A DNA stretch of 64,000 bases from JBBRGK01 sp036741355 (GTDB lineage: Bacteria > Chloroflexota > Dehalococcoidia > CAUJGQ01): NCBI GenBank assembly GCA_036741355.1, contig DAINSK010000006.1, positions 45,698 to 109,697 of the forward strand, given 5' to 3'. The stretch's first letter is position 1. Each line of letters opens with the position of its first letter. The notes under the pieces were generated by a model, which worked only from the letters and a program-made list of their open reading frames with translations, was not told where the DNA came from and ran no database searches. Made by a program: the position numbers and the translations under genes. Positions 9,271-17,608 of this stretch are shown here, piece by piece.

Positions 9271-9893
9271 CCCGCGATAGTGCCGTAGCCTCGCTGATCT
9301 GGCGCTGTGTGAGCACGTCGGTGCTGGTCGCGCTGTTCCTGGTGTTCGCGTTGGCCCACTTCAGCGCCTGGCGAAAAACGGGTGAATTCAACGGCCTGGG
9401 CCTCGTCGCCGACGAAGCAGTGCTGGCGGTGCTCTTCCTGGTGCGCCGCCCCGCCAGACGGACCTCGTCGGCACCAGTTGATTGGCTGGTCGCGATCGCC
9501 GGAACGTGGCTGGTCCTCGCGCTGCGGCCCGCGCCGCATCCTGTGCCCGGAATGGGGTTGGTTGGCCTCAGCATCCAATTCGTCGGGCTGGCCGGAGCGG
9601 TTGTCTCGCTGGCCACGCTGGGGCGCAGCATCGGCGTCGTGGCGGCGGACCGCGGGCTCAAAACCGTCGGGCCGTATGCCGTTGTTCGGCACCCCGCCTA
9701 TCTCTGCTACCTCGTCATTCAGCTCGGCTACCTGCTGCAAAACCCCAGCCCGTGGAACGTTGGCGTCGTCCTGATCGCTACCGCATGCCAGCTCGCCCGC
9801 ATCCGTGCCGAGGAGCGGTTGCTCGCGGCGGAAGAGGGCTTCCGCGCGTACTCGGCCCGCGTCCGTTACCGGCTGATCCCGGCATTCTATTGA
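9255..9893 (+). CDS. Isoprenylcysteine carboxyl methyltransferase (ICMT)-family membrane methyltransferase
   Basis: 212 residues with about five membrane helices and the two C-terminal S-adenosylmethionine-binding signatures of the ICMT/PEMT superfamily: GLKTVGPYAVVRHPAYL (~135-151) and RIRAEERLLA followed by FRAYSARVRYRLIP. GAGG precedes the ATG at 9255. Bacterial members methylate diverse, mostly unknown substrates. Here the gene lies between the prepilin peptidase and the Flp pilin gene. Because that peptidase has no methylation domain, this enzyme could methylate the mature pilin N-terminus. That role is inference from position only. Confidence 0.85.
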   Translation: MRKSVTRDSAVASLIWRCVSTSVLVALFLVFALAHFSAWRKTGEFNGLGLVADEAVLAVLFLVRRPARRTSSAPVDWLVAIAGTWLVLALRPAPHPVPGMGLVGLSIQFVGLAGAVVSLATLGRSIGVVAADRGLKTVGPYAVVRHPAYLCYLVIQLGYLLQNPSPWNVGVVLIATACQLARIRAEERLLAAEEGFRAYSARVRYRLIPAFY

Positions 9894-10323
9894 ACCGGCG
9901 CCGGCAAGGCGTGCGCCGCAGCGCGGTCGTATCGCTGATTATTGTAAGATTTCTGTGATTGCAATATTTCTTTGATGGTACTGTAACCACATTGTCGTCA
10001 AGGCTGTAGTATGGTTACCAAACGGGGAGGACGAACGATTTAGTAAAACCGCGCCGAACGGTCGTATTCCCCCTAATGTGGAACGTTACGCATCCGATAA
10101 CTCTCATGTAGAGTGACGGACAAAGGCCCTTCATCCCGCTACCAGATTGCAGTCAACACCGTGTGCAGCACCAACTGCAGGCAAAAGCCGGTAGCAGGGT
10201 AAGTTGCCGAGAAAGCGGAGGTAGACCAGAGAAACGATTTACACACCGTGTCCCCCAGACCTGGCAGCATATGTACTCGGGACAAAGTCCCGAGGAATAA
10301 GAATGAGAGAGGGAATCACAACA
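9894..10323 (+). promoter_or_regulatory. 430-bp untranslated leader of the Flp pilin operon with a three-way-junction fold
   Basis: No credible gene lies here. The first ~110 bases are AT-rich and probably hold the promoter, but no convincing -35/-10 pair stands out. A compact fold spans 10135-10199. Outer stem: CCCGCTACC (10135-10143) with GGTAGCaGGG (10190-10199). It encloses TGCAGT (10148-10153) paired with ACTGCA (10174-10179), and a GGC-AAAA-GCC hairpin (10180-10189). The two inner stems and the outer stem abut with no linker on two sides. A perfect 8-bp hairpin (10276-10294) follows, ending 29 bases before the pilin ATG at 10324. I do not recognise a known riboswitch class. Confidence 0.5.
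10276..10294 (+). promoter_or_regulatory. Perfect 8-bp stem, AAA triloop, upstream of flp
   Basis: CTCGGGAC-AAA-GTCCCGAG is perfectly self-complementary. There is no following U-run, so it is not a typical terminator. It ends 29 bases before the preferred Flp start and just before the AGAGAGGG ribosome-binding site, so it could stabilise the pilin mRNA or act as the output hairpin of the upstream structured leader. Confidence 0.5.
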
Positions 10324-10524
10324 ATGTCGACTCTAACCGCAACGTTCAACTGGATAGCCGCGGCCATCGAGAGCATGAAGCGTGAAGCGGGCCAGGGGCT
10401 CATCGAGTACACGCTGATCGCGGCGTTGATCTCCGTCGTCGCCATCGCGGCCATGATTGTCGTCGGCACGAACGTCACCGCCGTCTTCACCGATGTCTCC
10501 GGCAAGCTGGCGGGGGCGGTCTAA
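10324..10524 (+). CDS. flp: Flp/Fap-type pilin subunit
   Basis: 66-residue prepilin from the ATG at 10324, preceded by AGAGAGGG at 10-base spacing; an ATG at 10303 would add 7 residues with a poor ribosome-binding site. The leader ends in KREAG. Cleavage after that Gly leaves a mature N-terminus QGLIEYTLIAALISVV with Glu at position 5, as required for type IV pilin assembly. One hydrophobic helix and a short hydrophilic tail (FTDVSGKLAGAV) complete it. It is the predicted major shaft subunit, processed by the A24 peptidase encoded at 8361 and assembled by CpaF/TadB/TadC. Large hairpins flank it on both sides, consistent with its mRNA accumulating above the rest of the operon. Confidence 0.95.
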   Translation: MSTLTATFNWIAAAIESMKREAGQGLIEYTLIAALISVVAIAAMIVVGTNVTAVFTDVSGKLAGAV

Positions 10525-10562
10525 CACGCCGCCAAGGCGTTGAGAGCCCGCCGCTGCATCAG

Positions 10563-10626
10563 AGAGTGCCCGTTCCGCCCTGTCCCCCGGCGCGACGGCC
10601 GGGAAGCAGGGCGGGACGGGCACTCT
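10563..10626 (+). terminator. 64-nt extended hairpin between flp and tadE
   Basis: The arms AGAGTGCCCGTTCCGCCCTG (10563-10582) and CAGGGCGGGACGGGCACTCT (10607-10626) pair over 20 positions with one mismatch, and the enclosed bases add a second CCCGGC/GCCGGG stem. The tail lacks a U-run, so partial termination or 3'-end protection of the short pilin mRNA is more likely than a full stop. Confidence 0.6.
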
Positions 10627-10686
10627 TGCCGCGGTCGTAAAACGCGCGTCGATCGATTCGCAACCCGGGAAAGGCTCAGCACCCTA

Positions 10687-11112
10687 ATGAAACGACGGCA
10701 GTGCCAAAGGCTGAACGGGAGCGAGGGACAAGCGCTGATCGAGTTCGCCTTGATCCTCCCCCTGTTCCTCCTGCTCCTGTTCGGCATGATCGACTTCGGC
10801 CGCGCCTACTCCGCCTCTGTGACGCTCACCAACGCGGCGCGCGAGGGCGCCCGCTACGGCGTGATCCAGCCGGCGAACACCTCTGGCATCGTCAGCAGGG
10901 TCCAGAACACGGCCGGGCCGTACAACGACAGCAACTTGACCGTCGCCCCATCCTGCAGTCCAAGTTGTAGCAGCGGCAACGATGTGATCGTGCAGACGAC
11001 GTACCAGTTCTCGTTTATCACCCCGCTGGCCGCAATCGCTAACTTCGTCTCGGGCGGGGCGCTGCCCAGCACACTGTCCCTAAAGTCCTCCGCCAACATG
11101 CGGATTGAGTGA
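10687..11112 (+). CDS. tadE: TadE-like minor pilin
   Basis: 141 residues from the ATG at 10687. The N-terminus carries a prepilin-type site (GSEG then QALIEFALILP) with Glu at mature position 5, then a single hydrophobic helix and the family pattern FGRAYSASVTLTNAAREGAR. The remainder is an extracellular beta-rich domain with two Cys in PSCSPSC. TadE proteins are pseudopilins needed for Flp pilus biogenesis. The longer frame opening at 10540 runs through the upstream hairpin and is rejected. Confidence 0.92.
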   Translation: MKRRQCQRLNGSEGQALIEFALILPLFLLLLFGMIDFGRAYSASVTLTNAAREGARYGVIQPANTSGIVSRVQNTAGPYNDSNLTVAPSCSPSCSSGNDVIVQTTYQFSFITPLAAIANFVSGGALPSTLSLKSSANMRIE

Positions 11113-11121
11113 GGTCCCAGT

Positions 11122-11979
11122 ATGGCTGCAACCTGGACTGCCCGACAAACGGCCAATACATCGAAGAACCGGCGAGCGCTGCTGCTTTCCCTGGTACTCG
11201 GTCTGCTCGCCGCGTTCCTGCTCTTCCGCCTGGTAACGGCCGCGCAACCCAAGAGCGCGGCACCCGTTACCGTGCCGGTGCTGGTAGCGAAACAGGACAT
11301 CCCTGCCCGCACCGTGGTCACCGGCGGCATGGTAGCGGTCAAGCAGGTGCCGGCCAGCCTCCGCCTGGCCAGCGCCTTCACGGATAGCAAGGTTGCCATA
11401 GGACAGGCCGCGCGTGCTCCCATCAGCGCGGGCGAACAGGTGCTCACGAGCCAGATCACCAGCAACACGGTGGAACTTGGTTTCTCAGGCCAGGTGCCGG
11501 CCGGCATGCGGGCGGTTTCGATCAACGTCCAGGAAGTGGTGAACTCCGGCAACCTGGTCCAGCCCGGAGATAGCGTGGACGTCATCGGCGTCTTTCAGGT
11601 TGTCGGCAAAACGGTGGACGGCAGTACCGTTCTGGTGAAAGACAACAGCGGGGATCAGCCGAAACGGCTGACCAGCGTGACGCTGGCGCAGGACGTGAAA
11701 GTGCTGGCGGTGGCGCAATCGTTCGACGATACGCCGTCAAAAACTCCGAGGACGGCAAGCAAGACGGGGCAGGGTGACGTTAAAACGGTCACGCTGGCGG
11801 TCACGCCCGAGGATGCGCAAAAGGTGTTCCTCGCCGACGAAGACGGCACCCTCCGGCTGGCCCTTCACCGCTTCGACGACCACGAAACTCCGGCTATAGC
11901 GCCGATTGATAACAGCGTCGCCGGCGTCACCGGCTCGTCGACGTCCAATGGTCCGCAACCTGGGAGTCCGCAACGATGA
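11122..11979 (+). CDS. cpaB: Flp pilus assembly protein CpaB/RcpC
   Basis: 285 residues: one N-terminal membrane helix (LLLSLVLGLLAAFLLFRLV), then a SAF-type domain (VLVAKQDIPARTVVTGGMV, VGQ-like KVAIGQAARAPISAGEQV) and an RcpC/CpaB C-terminal domain (GMRAVSINVQEVVNSGNLVQPGD). CpaB proteins sit outside the membrane and are thought to contact the secretin or cell wall. With no secretin gene here, a cell-wall role is more likely. A 4-base overlap links it to cpaE. Confidence 0.92.
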   Translation: MAATWTARQTANTSKNRRALLLSLVLGLLAAFLLFRLVTAAQPKSAAPVTVPVLVAKQDIPARTVVTGGMVAVKQVPASLRLASAFTDSKVAIGQAARAPISAGEQVLTSQITSNTVELGFSGQVPAGMRAVSINVQEVVNSGNLVQPGDSVDVIGVFQVVGKTVDGSTVLVKDNSGDQPKRLTSVTLAQDVKVLAVAQSFDDTPSKTPRTASKTGQGDVKTVTLAVTPEDAQKVFLADEDGTLRLALHRFDDHETPAIAPIDNSVAGVTGSSTSNGPQPGSPQR

Positions 11980-13205
11980 ACCGCCGCCCGACCGTCATCA
12001 TACTCGACCCGGATCCGGGTACCCGCGCCGAAACCCACCGGACGCTGACGCTGGCCAACCTGACGGTGCTCACGGAAGGCGGGCACGGCATCGATGGTCA
12101 CACGCTCGTCGCCGCCGCCGCTCCAGACTGCGTGGTGCTGGCGCTGGAACCACCGGTAGAGCGCGGCCTGCAAACGCTCGAAGCGATCGTCGCGTCGTAC
12201 CCCACGGTACCGGTGGTCGTGTACTCGTCGGTCGAGGATGGCGCCTCGGTGCGCAGGGCCATGGTGGCCGGCGCCAGCGACTACCTGACGTTGCCGCTGA
12301 ACGGCCGCAATGCCAGCGAGGCGATTCACGGCGCCCTTAGCAGGGTGAAGGTACCGCTAGGAACGGGCGTTACCGGCGATTTGGCGGACTCGACCGGTCC
12401 AGCCCTCTCCGGCCGTGCCGGCATGGTGATTACCGTGTTTGGCGCCAAGGGCGGGATCGGCAAGACGACGATCTCGACCAACCTGGCAACCGCGCTCGCC
12501 CGCGACACCGGCGCCTCGGTAGCCCTGGTCGACATGGACACGCGCTTCGGCGACGTCGCGATCATGCTGGACGTCGGCGTCGAGATGAGCCTGGGCGAGG
12601 CCGCGCGCGACGTGGACAAGCTCGATCGGACCACCATTCAACGCTACCTGACGCGGCACCCGTCGGGCGTTTCCGTGCTGCCCGCGCCCACCGATCCAGC
12701 CCATTGGGACGCGATCGCGCCCGAGCAGGTTGAGCGCATCGTTCACCTGCTGGCACAGACGCACGATTACGTCATTCTCGACACGCCCGGCGCATTCAAC
12801 GAGCTTGTGGCGCTGTCACTCGACCTCGCCAACGTGGTGCTATTGGTCACCAGTCTGGAAATGGCGAGCATCAAAGACACGTCTGTCGTGCTCAAAATGC
12901 TGCGCTCGTGGTCATTCCCGGAAGACAAAGTGCGTCTCACCGTCAACCACGTCAACCAGGCCAACAGCATCAACGAAGCGGACATCGCGCGGACGCTCGA
13001 TTACAAGGTCTTCTGGTCGATCCCCTACGACGAGGCAGTGTCGAAGAGCAACCAGGTGGGTCAACCGTTGGTGCTGTGGCGCCCGCGGTCGCGCGCCGCG
13101 ACCAACATGGCGCACCTGGCGGTGCTCGTGGGAGGCGGCAGTCCACGGCCCGTGCAGCTTGGCCGGTCCGGCATGCTGCAGCGGCTGCTGATGCGGAAGT
13201 CCTAG
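11976..13205 (+). CDS. cpaE: CpaE/TadZ pilus-localisation ATPase
   Basis: 409 residues. The N-terminal ~115 residues form a receiver-like domain (VIILDPDPGTR, VVVYSSVEDGASVRRAMVAGASDYL). The rest is a ParA/MinD-type ATPase with a deviant Walker A (GAKGGIGKTT, ~155), a Walker A' (VALVDMDTRFGDVAIML) and DYVILDTPG as Walker B. TadZ proteins localise the Tad machine to the pole or membrane. It overlaps cpaB by 4 bases and is followed 1 base later by cpaF. Confidence 0.93.
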   Translation: MNRRPTVIILDPDPGTRAETHRTLTLANLTVLTEGGHGIDGHTLVAAAAPDCVVLALEPPVERGLQTLEAIVASYPTVPVVVYSSVEDGASVRRAMVAGASDYLTLPLNGRNASEAIHGALSRVKVPLGTGVTGDLADSTGPALSGRAGMVITVFGAKGGIGKTTISTNLATALARDTGASVALVDMDTRFGDVAIMLDVGVEMSLGEAARDVDKLDRTTIQRYLTRHPSGVSVLPAPTDPAHWDAIAPEQVERIVHLLAQTHDYVILDTPGAFNELVALSLDLANVVLLVTSLEMASIKDTSVVLKMLRSWSFPEDKVRLTVNHVNQANSINEADIARTLDYKVFWSIPYDEAVSKSNQVGQPLVLWRPRSRAATNMAHLAVLVGGGSPRPVQLGRSGMLQRLLMRKS

Positions 13206-13206
13206 C

Positions 13207-14727
13207 ATGGACGACGACAACACTGAAGCCCTTGATCTCGCGGATCGCGAAGACGCAACGCGCCGCGGTGATGGTTCCACCTCGGCCGAGGCCGGCGAAC
13301 AGCCGGCGCTGCGCGCCGCGCGCTGGTATCAGCGCAGTCGCGAGGCCGCGCCGCCACCGCGCAGCCGCCGCCAGATCCCGGTTGAGCTCGAAGCCTCGCA
13401 CACCGCCTCGGAGGAGGCGCCCCAGCCCCAGGTCAGCCTCGGAGCGGCGGCTGGTCTCGAGGACGCCAAGCTGCGCGTGCACCGCCGCCTGATCCAGGAA
13501 CTCGAAGTTTCGCGACTGGACCACATGGACGCGGACGAGGCGCGCGCTGCCGTCTCCCAGGCTACACGGCAGCTGCTCGCGCAGGAGGCGCCCGAGATCT
13601 TCGGCCTGGCGCGCGACGCGGTGGTCAGCGCCGTCACGGACGAAGTGCTGGGGCTTGGTCCTATCGAAACGCTGCTCCGCGACCCGAGTGTCTCCGAAGT
13701 AATGGTCAACGCCCCGGACCTGATCTACTTCGAGCGCGACGGCAAATTACAGCGCAGCCCGGCCCGCTTCCGCGACAACGCCCACATCATGCGCATCGCC
13801 GAACGGATCGTCTCGCGAATTGGCCGCCGCGTCGACGAGTCCTCTCCGATGGTGGACGCCCGCCTGCCCGATGGCTCGCGCGTCAACATCATCATCCCGC
13901 CGGTCGCCCCCAACAGTCCGACGATCACCATCCGCAAGTTTCGCGCCGACAAGATGAAGCTCGAAGACCTCGTTGCCGTCGGCTCGATTCCCGCGGAGCC
14001 AGCCCTCTTCCTGAGCGCCGCCGTAAAGATCAGGCGCAACATTATGGTTTCCGGCGGTACCGGCTCCGGCAAAACGACCTTGTTGAATGCCCTTTCCGGC
14101 GCGATCGGCGACGACGAGCGCGTCGTGACGATTGAGGATCCCACCGAGCTACGGCTGCAGCAGCCGCACGTCGTATCGCTCGAGGCGCGACCGCCGAGCA
14201 TCGAAGGCAAGGGTGAGGTAACCCAGCGTGACCTCGTCCGCAACGCTCTGCGCATGCGGCCGGACCGCATCATCATCGGCGAGGTGCGCGGCGGCGAAGC
14301 GTTCGACATGCTGCAGGCGATGAACACCGGCCACGAAGGCTCGATCAGCACGATTCACGCCAATTCGCCGCGTGACGGTCTGGCACGCATCGAGAGCATG
14401 GTGATGATGACCGGCATGGAGCTACCGCTCCGCGCGATCCGCGAGCAGGTAACGTCCGCGATTCACCTGGTGATCCAGCTGTCGCGCTTCAGCGACGGCA
14501 GTCGCAAGGTTACAAACGTTACCGAGATCACGGGCATGGAAGGCCAGACCATCACCATGCAGGACATCTTCGCCTTCAAGCACGAAGGGATCGACGGGCA
14601 GGGACGCGTGCGCGGACAGCTGCAATCGACCGGCATCCGCCCGACGTTCTCCGAGCAATTCGCGCTCGCGGGGATTCAGTTGCCCCCGGATATGTTCATG
14701 GGCGGCAGTGACCGCTGGGGGTCGTAG
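13207..14727 (+). CDS. cpaF: CpaF/TadA pilus assembly ATPase
   Basis: 506 residues, type II/IV secretion-type hexameric ATPase. About 75 variable N-terminal residues precede the CpaF N-domain (LRVHRRLIQELEVSRL). The motor has Walker A GGTGSGKTT at ~284, an Asp box (TIEDPTELRLQQPHVVSLE), Walker B IIIGEVRGGEAFDML and the His box GHEGSISTIHAN. TadA is bifunctional, powering extension and retraction of Flp pili; no separate retraction ATPase is present here. Six bases separate it from tadB. Confidence 0.96.
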   Translation: MDDDNTEALDLADREDATRRGDGSTSAEAGEQPALRAARWYQRSREAAPPPRSRRQIPVELEASHTASEEAPQPQVSLGAAAGLEDAKLRVHRRLIQELEVSRLDHMDADEARAAVSQATRQLLAQEAPEIFGLARDAVVSAVTDEVLGLGPIETLLRDPSVSEVMVNAPDLIYFERDGKLQRSPARFRDNAHIMRIAERIVSRIGRRVDESSPMVDARLPDGSRVNIIIPPVAPNSPTITIRKFRADKMKLEDLVAVGSIPAEPALFLSAAVKIRRNIMVSGGTGSGKTTLLNALSGAIGDDERVVTIEDPTELRLQQPHVVSLEARPPSIEGKGEVTQRDLVRNALRMRPDRIIIGEVRGGEAFDMLQAMNTGHEGSISTIHANSPRDGLARIESMVMMTGMELPLRAIREQVTSAIHLVIQLSRFSDGSRKVTNVTEITGMEGQTITMQDIFAFKHEGIDGQGRVRGQLQSTGIRPTFSEQFALAGIQLPPDMFMGGSDRWGS

Positions 14728-14733
14728 AGAGCA

Positions 14734-15702
14734 ATGATCCTGCTGACGGCGCTGATAGTTTTCCTGTGTATCGCGACCTTCGCGTACGCGTTGTTGAACA
14801 GCAGCGCCGAGACGCACGCCACGCTCGATCACAGGCTGCAGCTCTCTACCGGCGTGGCGGTTGCCGGCCAGTCTCTCGGTTCGGCCGGCGGGGGCAGACC
14901 GGCGCTTCGCACCAACCGGATGGGCGGAAGCGGCGCTCTCTCCAGGGCGCTGGGAAGCGCCGGCTCGATGCAGAAGCTCGGCGCGCAACTGGAGCGGGCA
15001 GGCTGGCGCATCAGCGTAACCGAATTCCTCGTGCTTTCACTGGTCGCCGGCGTCGTTGCCGGACTCGCGGGTTCCATGTACATGCCGGCGCTGATGTTTC
15101 CGGCCGGCGGCATTGGGATGCTGCTGCCGCTGTTGCTCATGCTGCGGTCGATCGGCAGCCGCCGCAAGAAGTTCGTAAATCAACTCGTGGAGACGTTGCC
15201 GCTCCTGGCGAACGGCCTGAAGGCCGGTGTCTCGCTATTACAGGCCATCGATCAGGCGACAACGCAGCTCAAGCCGCCGATCTCGGCGGAACTGCGACGC
15301 GTCCTGCGCGACATCCAGGTCGGCGCGACGCCGGACGACGCCTTCCAGGCCCTCAACGAACGCATCAAGAGCAGCGACATGGACCTCGTGATCAACGCCA
15401 TCCAGGTGCAACGCAGCACCGGCGGCAACCTGGCTGAGATCCTCGACAAGGTCGCATACATTATGCGCGAGCGCATCCGCATCCGCGGAGAGATCAAAAC
15501 ACTCACGGCGCAACAGCAGTTCAGCGGGTATCTGCTGGCCGGCGTGCCGGCGTTCCTGCTTGTGGCGTTCAGGCTACTCGCCCCGGTGTACATGGCGCCG
15601 CTCTTTGACACCCCATCCGGCCACGTGGTGCTGGGTATCGTGGGCGCCGGACAGTTGATGGCCTTCTTTATCGTGCGCCGCATTGTGAACATAGAGGTGT
15701 AG
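14734..15702 (+). CDS. tadB: TadB inner-membrane platform protein
   Basis: 322 residues with an N-terminal helix, a pair of central helices, and a GspF domain: FVNQLVETLPLLANGLKAG, SLLQAIDQA, ISAELRRVLRDIQVG and VQRSTGGNLAEILDKVA. A final helical pair closes the C-terminus. TadB and TadC form the membrane platform on which CpaF works. The ATG at 14734 follows AGAGAG, 6 bases after cpaF. Confidence 0.94.
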   Translation: MILLTALIVFLCIATFAYALLNSSAETHATLDHRLQLSTGVAVAGQSLGSAGGGRPALRTNRMGGSGALSRALGSAGSMQKLGAQLERAGWRISVTEFLVLSLVAGVVAGLAGSMYMPALMFPAGGIGMLLPLLLMLRSIGSRRKKFVNQLVETLPLLANGLKAGVSLLQAIDQATTQLKPPISAELRRVLRDIQVGATPDDAFQALNERIKSSDMDLVINAIQVQRSTGGNLAEILDKVAYIMRERIRIRGEIKTLTAQQQFSGYLLAGVPAFLLVAFRLLAPVYMAPLFDTPSGHVVLGIVGAGQLMAFFIVRRIVNIEV

Positions 15703-15707
15703 CAGCC

Positions 15708-16589
15708 GTGCTGGCCGTCGTCGTCTGTGGTTTTCTAGCCGTGTCAATTCTCGCCCATACGCTGATGAGCCGGCCCACGCCGGTCGCCCAGCGCCGGTTG
15801 GCGGCGCTGGGCGCCGGCAATGCGTCCAACGCCGCCACGGCGCCGGCAGACGATGGACCGGCGCGCGGCGAGCTGATGATGATGAAGTTCCGCAGGCTCG
15901 TGCCTGCGCAACTGCTTGACCGCATCGAAAGGCTGCTGTACGCGGCGGGCATGCCCATGAAGCCTGAAGTTGCAGTACTGATCTGGGTTGGAGCGGCGGC
16001 CGGCCTGCCGCTTCTGTACTTCGGTCTGGCAGGAAGTTCCGACACCGGTAAAATGATGCTCTACGGCGGGGGCCTGATTGTCCTGGGTGGATATTTCCCG
16101 ATGGCGCTCGTCAAGAGTCGAGCCGGCAAGCGGCGGAAGCAGATCCTGCGCTCGATGCCCGACATGATGGACCTGCTCACGACCTGCGTGGAGGCCGGGC
16201 TCGGTATCGACGCGGCGCTTGCCCGCGTCGGCGAAAAGGCCAAAGAGCCGCTGGGCAGCGAGATCCGAACCACACTTAACAACATCTCTATGGGACACAG
16301 CCGGCGCCAGGCGCTGGAGGCGCTCGCCGCCCGCAACGGCGTCAACGAGCTTACGACCTTCGTGACCGCTGTCGTGCAGGCCGAATCCATGGGAACCAGC
16401 CTCGGCACGACGCTGCGCGTGCAGGCGGAAGCCGTGCGCTTGGCCCGCAAACAGCGCGCCGAACAGGCAGCACAGAAGGCCCCGATCAAGATCATCATCG
16501 TGCTCGTGTTGCTGGTATTTCCGGCGATGTTCACCGTGATTCTCGGACCTGCCGTCATCAGCTTCATGCAGAGTGGGGGAATTCATTGA
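15708..16589 (+). CDS. tadC: TadC inner-membrane platform protein
   Basis: 293 residues from a GTG. The GspF domain is evident (MPDMMDLLTTCVEAGLGIDAA, RNGVNELTTFVTAVVQAES, GTTLRVQAEAVRLARKQRAEQAAQKAP) between helical pairs. It is the paralogous partner of TadB. Five bases separate it from tadB, and its stop overlaps the TTG start of the TadG-like gene. Confidence 0.94.
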   Translation: MLAVVVCGFLAVSILAHTLMSRPTPVAQRRLAALGAGNASNAATAPADDGPARGELMMMKFRRLVPAQLLDRIERLLYAAGMPMKPEVAVLIWVGAAAGLPLLYFGLAGSSDTGKMMLYGGGLIVLGGYFPMALVKSRAGKRRKQILRSMPDMMDLLTTCVEAGLGIDAALARVGEKAKEPLGSEIRTTLNNISMGHSRRQALEALAARNGVNELTTFVTAVVQAESMGTSLGTTLRVQAEAVRLARKQRAEQAAQKAPIKIIIVLVLLVFPAMFTVILGPAVISFMQSGGIH

Positions 16590-17608
16590 CCCGATTAATG
16601 CGCGCCACCGTTTTCGCGACCAGGCGTCTCTTGCGGAGCGATCAACGCGGACAGGCGCTGGTCATCTTTGCGGCATCCGCTTTCGTCATCTTTGCCGTGC
16701 TGGGGCTCGTGCTGGATGGCAGCAACCTGCAGCTCAACCGGCGCAAGCTGCAGAACGCCGCCGACGCCGCCGCATACGCCGGCGCCTACCGACTGCCGGT
16801 GAACCCCAACCAGGCGACGATCGACTCGGTGCAGTGGCTCACCAAGAATGGCAGCAATATCACCGAGGTTGTGACCAACGCGGTCAGCACAAGCCCGAAC
16901 GGGATTCCCAACGACACCATCACCGTCTCGCTGCTGCGCAACGTCTCCTATTCGGTGATGAAAGTGATGGGACTGACCAGCGGTAACGTGGTGGCGACGG
17001 CCCAGGTGCAGGTGCAGGCGGCGACGGGAATGTGGCTCTCGAACCCCGACTTCATGACGTACGCCGTCTGGAAGTGGAACATCGTTCCTGGCCAGCAGAT
17101 GGACACAGTAACACATAAGATCGGCGAAACGGTCGACTTCAGCTCGAATAAGTGGATAACGGACAACATCGAGCAGCCGAACAGCAATCCGCAATGGCAG
17201 GTGGTCGGCGCGGACTTCAAGGGGTTCATGAGCCCCCCTGGCTCAGGCGCGCTATCGGTCAATATCGGCAATCCACTCCTTCAGGGCGGTCAGCAGTGCG
17301 GCCAGCAGCCGGTCGCCGCCTTGCAGGCGGTCTACAACAACCCCGACTCGAACGGGCAGTCGATCATCGTCCTGCCCATCGTCAACCTGGCAGTTCAGGG
17401 CCCCGGCGGGATAACATTTACGGTTGAGGGATTCGTGGCAGTAAACATACGCGTGGACCCCAACATCCCGCTGGGCTGCCCGCAGGATTTCTACGGGACG
17501 ATCGTCGGGTTTACGGGGGCCGATGCTATTTATGGCGGACAGCAGCCCACCCCCGACCTGGGTTGCGCGTCGGGTATCGGCGTTTGCACGGCCAGACTCG
17601 TGCAATGA
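16586..17608 (+). CDS. tadG: TadG-like protein with Tad N-terminal domain
   Basis: 340 residues from a TTG overlapping the tadC stop; an ATG 4 codons downstream is an alternative. The N-terminus is the Tad/TadG helix (RGQALVIFAASAFVIFAVLGLVLDG) and the adjacent AAYAGAYRLP segment. It lacks the Glu-5 of true pilins. The long outer domain is beta-rich with Cys residues (GGQQCGQQP, LGCPQD, LGCASGIGVC) and no visible vWA metal site, so it is shorter than the classical TadG. It probably anchors the pilus base to the envelope. Confidence 0.82.
   Translation: MTRLMRATVFATRRLLRSDQRGQALVIFAASAFVIFAVLGLVLDGSNLQLNRRKLQNAADAAAYAGAYRLPVNPNQATIDSVQWLTKNGSNITEVVTNAVSTSPNGIPNDTITVSLLRNVSYSVMKVMGLTSGNVVATAQVQVQAATGMWLSNPDFMTYAVWKWNIVPGQQMDTVTHKIGETVDFSSNKWITDNIEQPNSNPQWQVVGADFKGFMSPPGSGALSVNIGNPLLQGGQQCGQQPVAALQAVYNNPDSNGQSIIVLPIVNLAVQGPGGITFTVEGFVAVNIRVDPNIPLGCPQDFYGTIVGFTGADAIYGGQQPTPDLGCASGIGVCTARLVQ

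Noticed and set aside
10135..10210. c-di-GMP-I (GEMM) riboswitch before flp
   Set aside because: Fragments like GCAAAAGCC and GGTAGCAGGG resemble it, but the GNRA-capped P2 stem and the 5' conserved segment are absent, so only an unclassified structured leader is reported.
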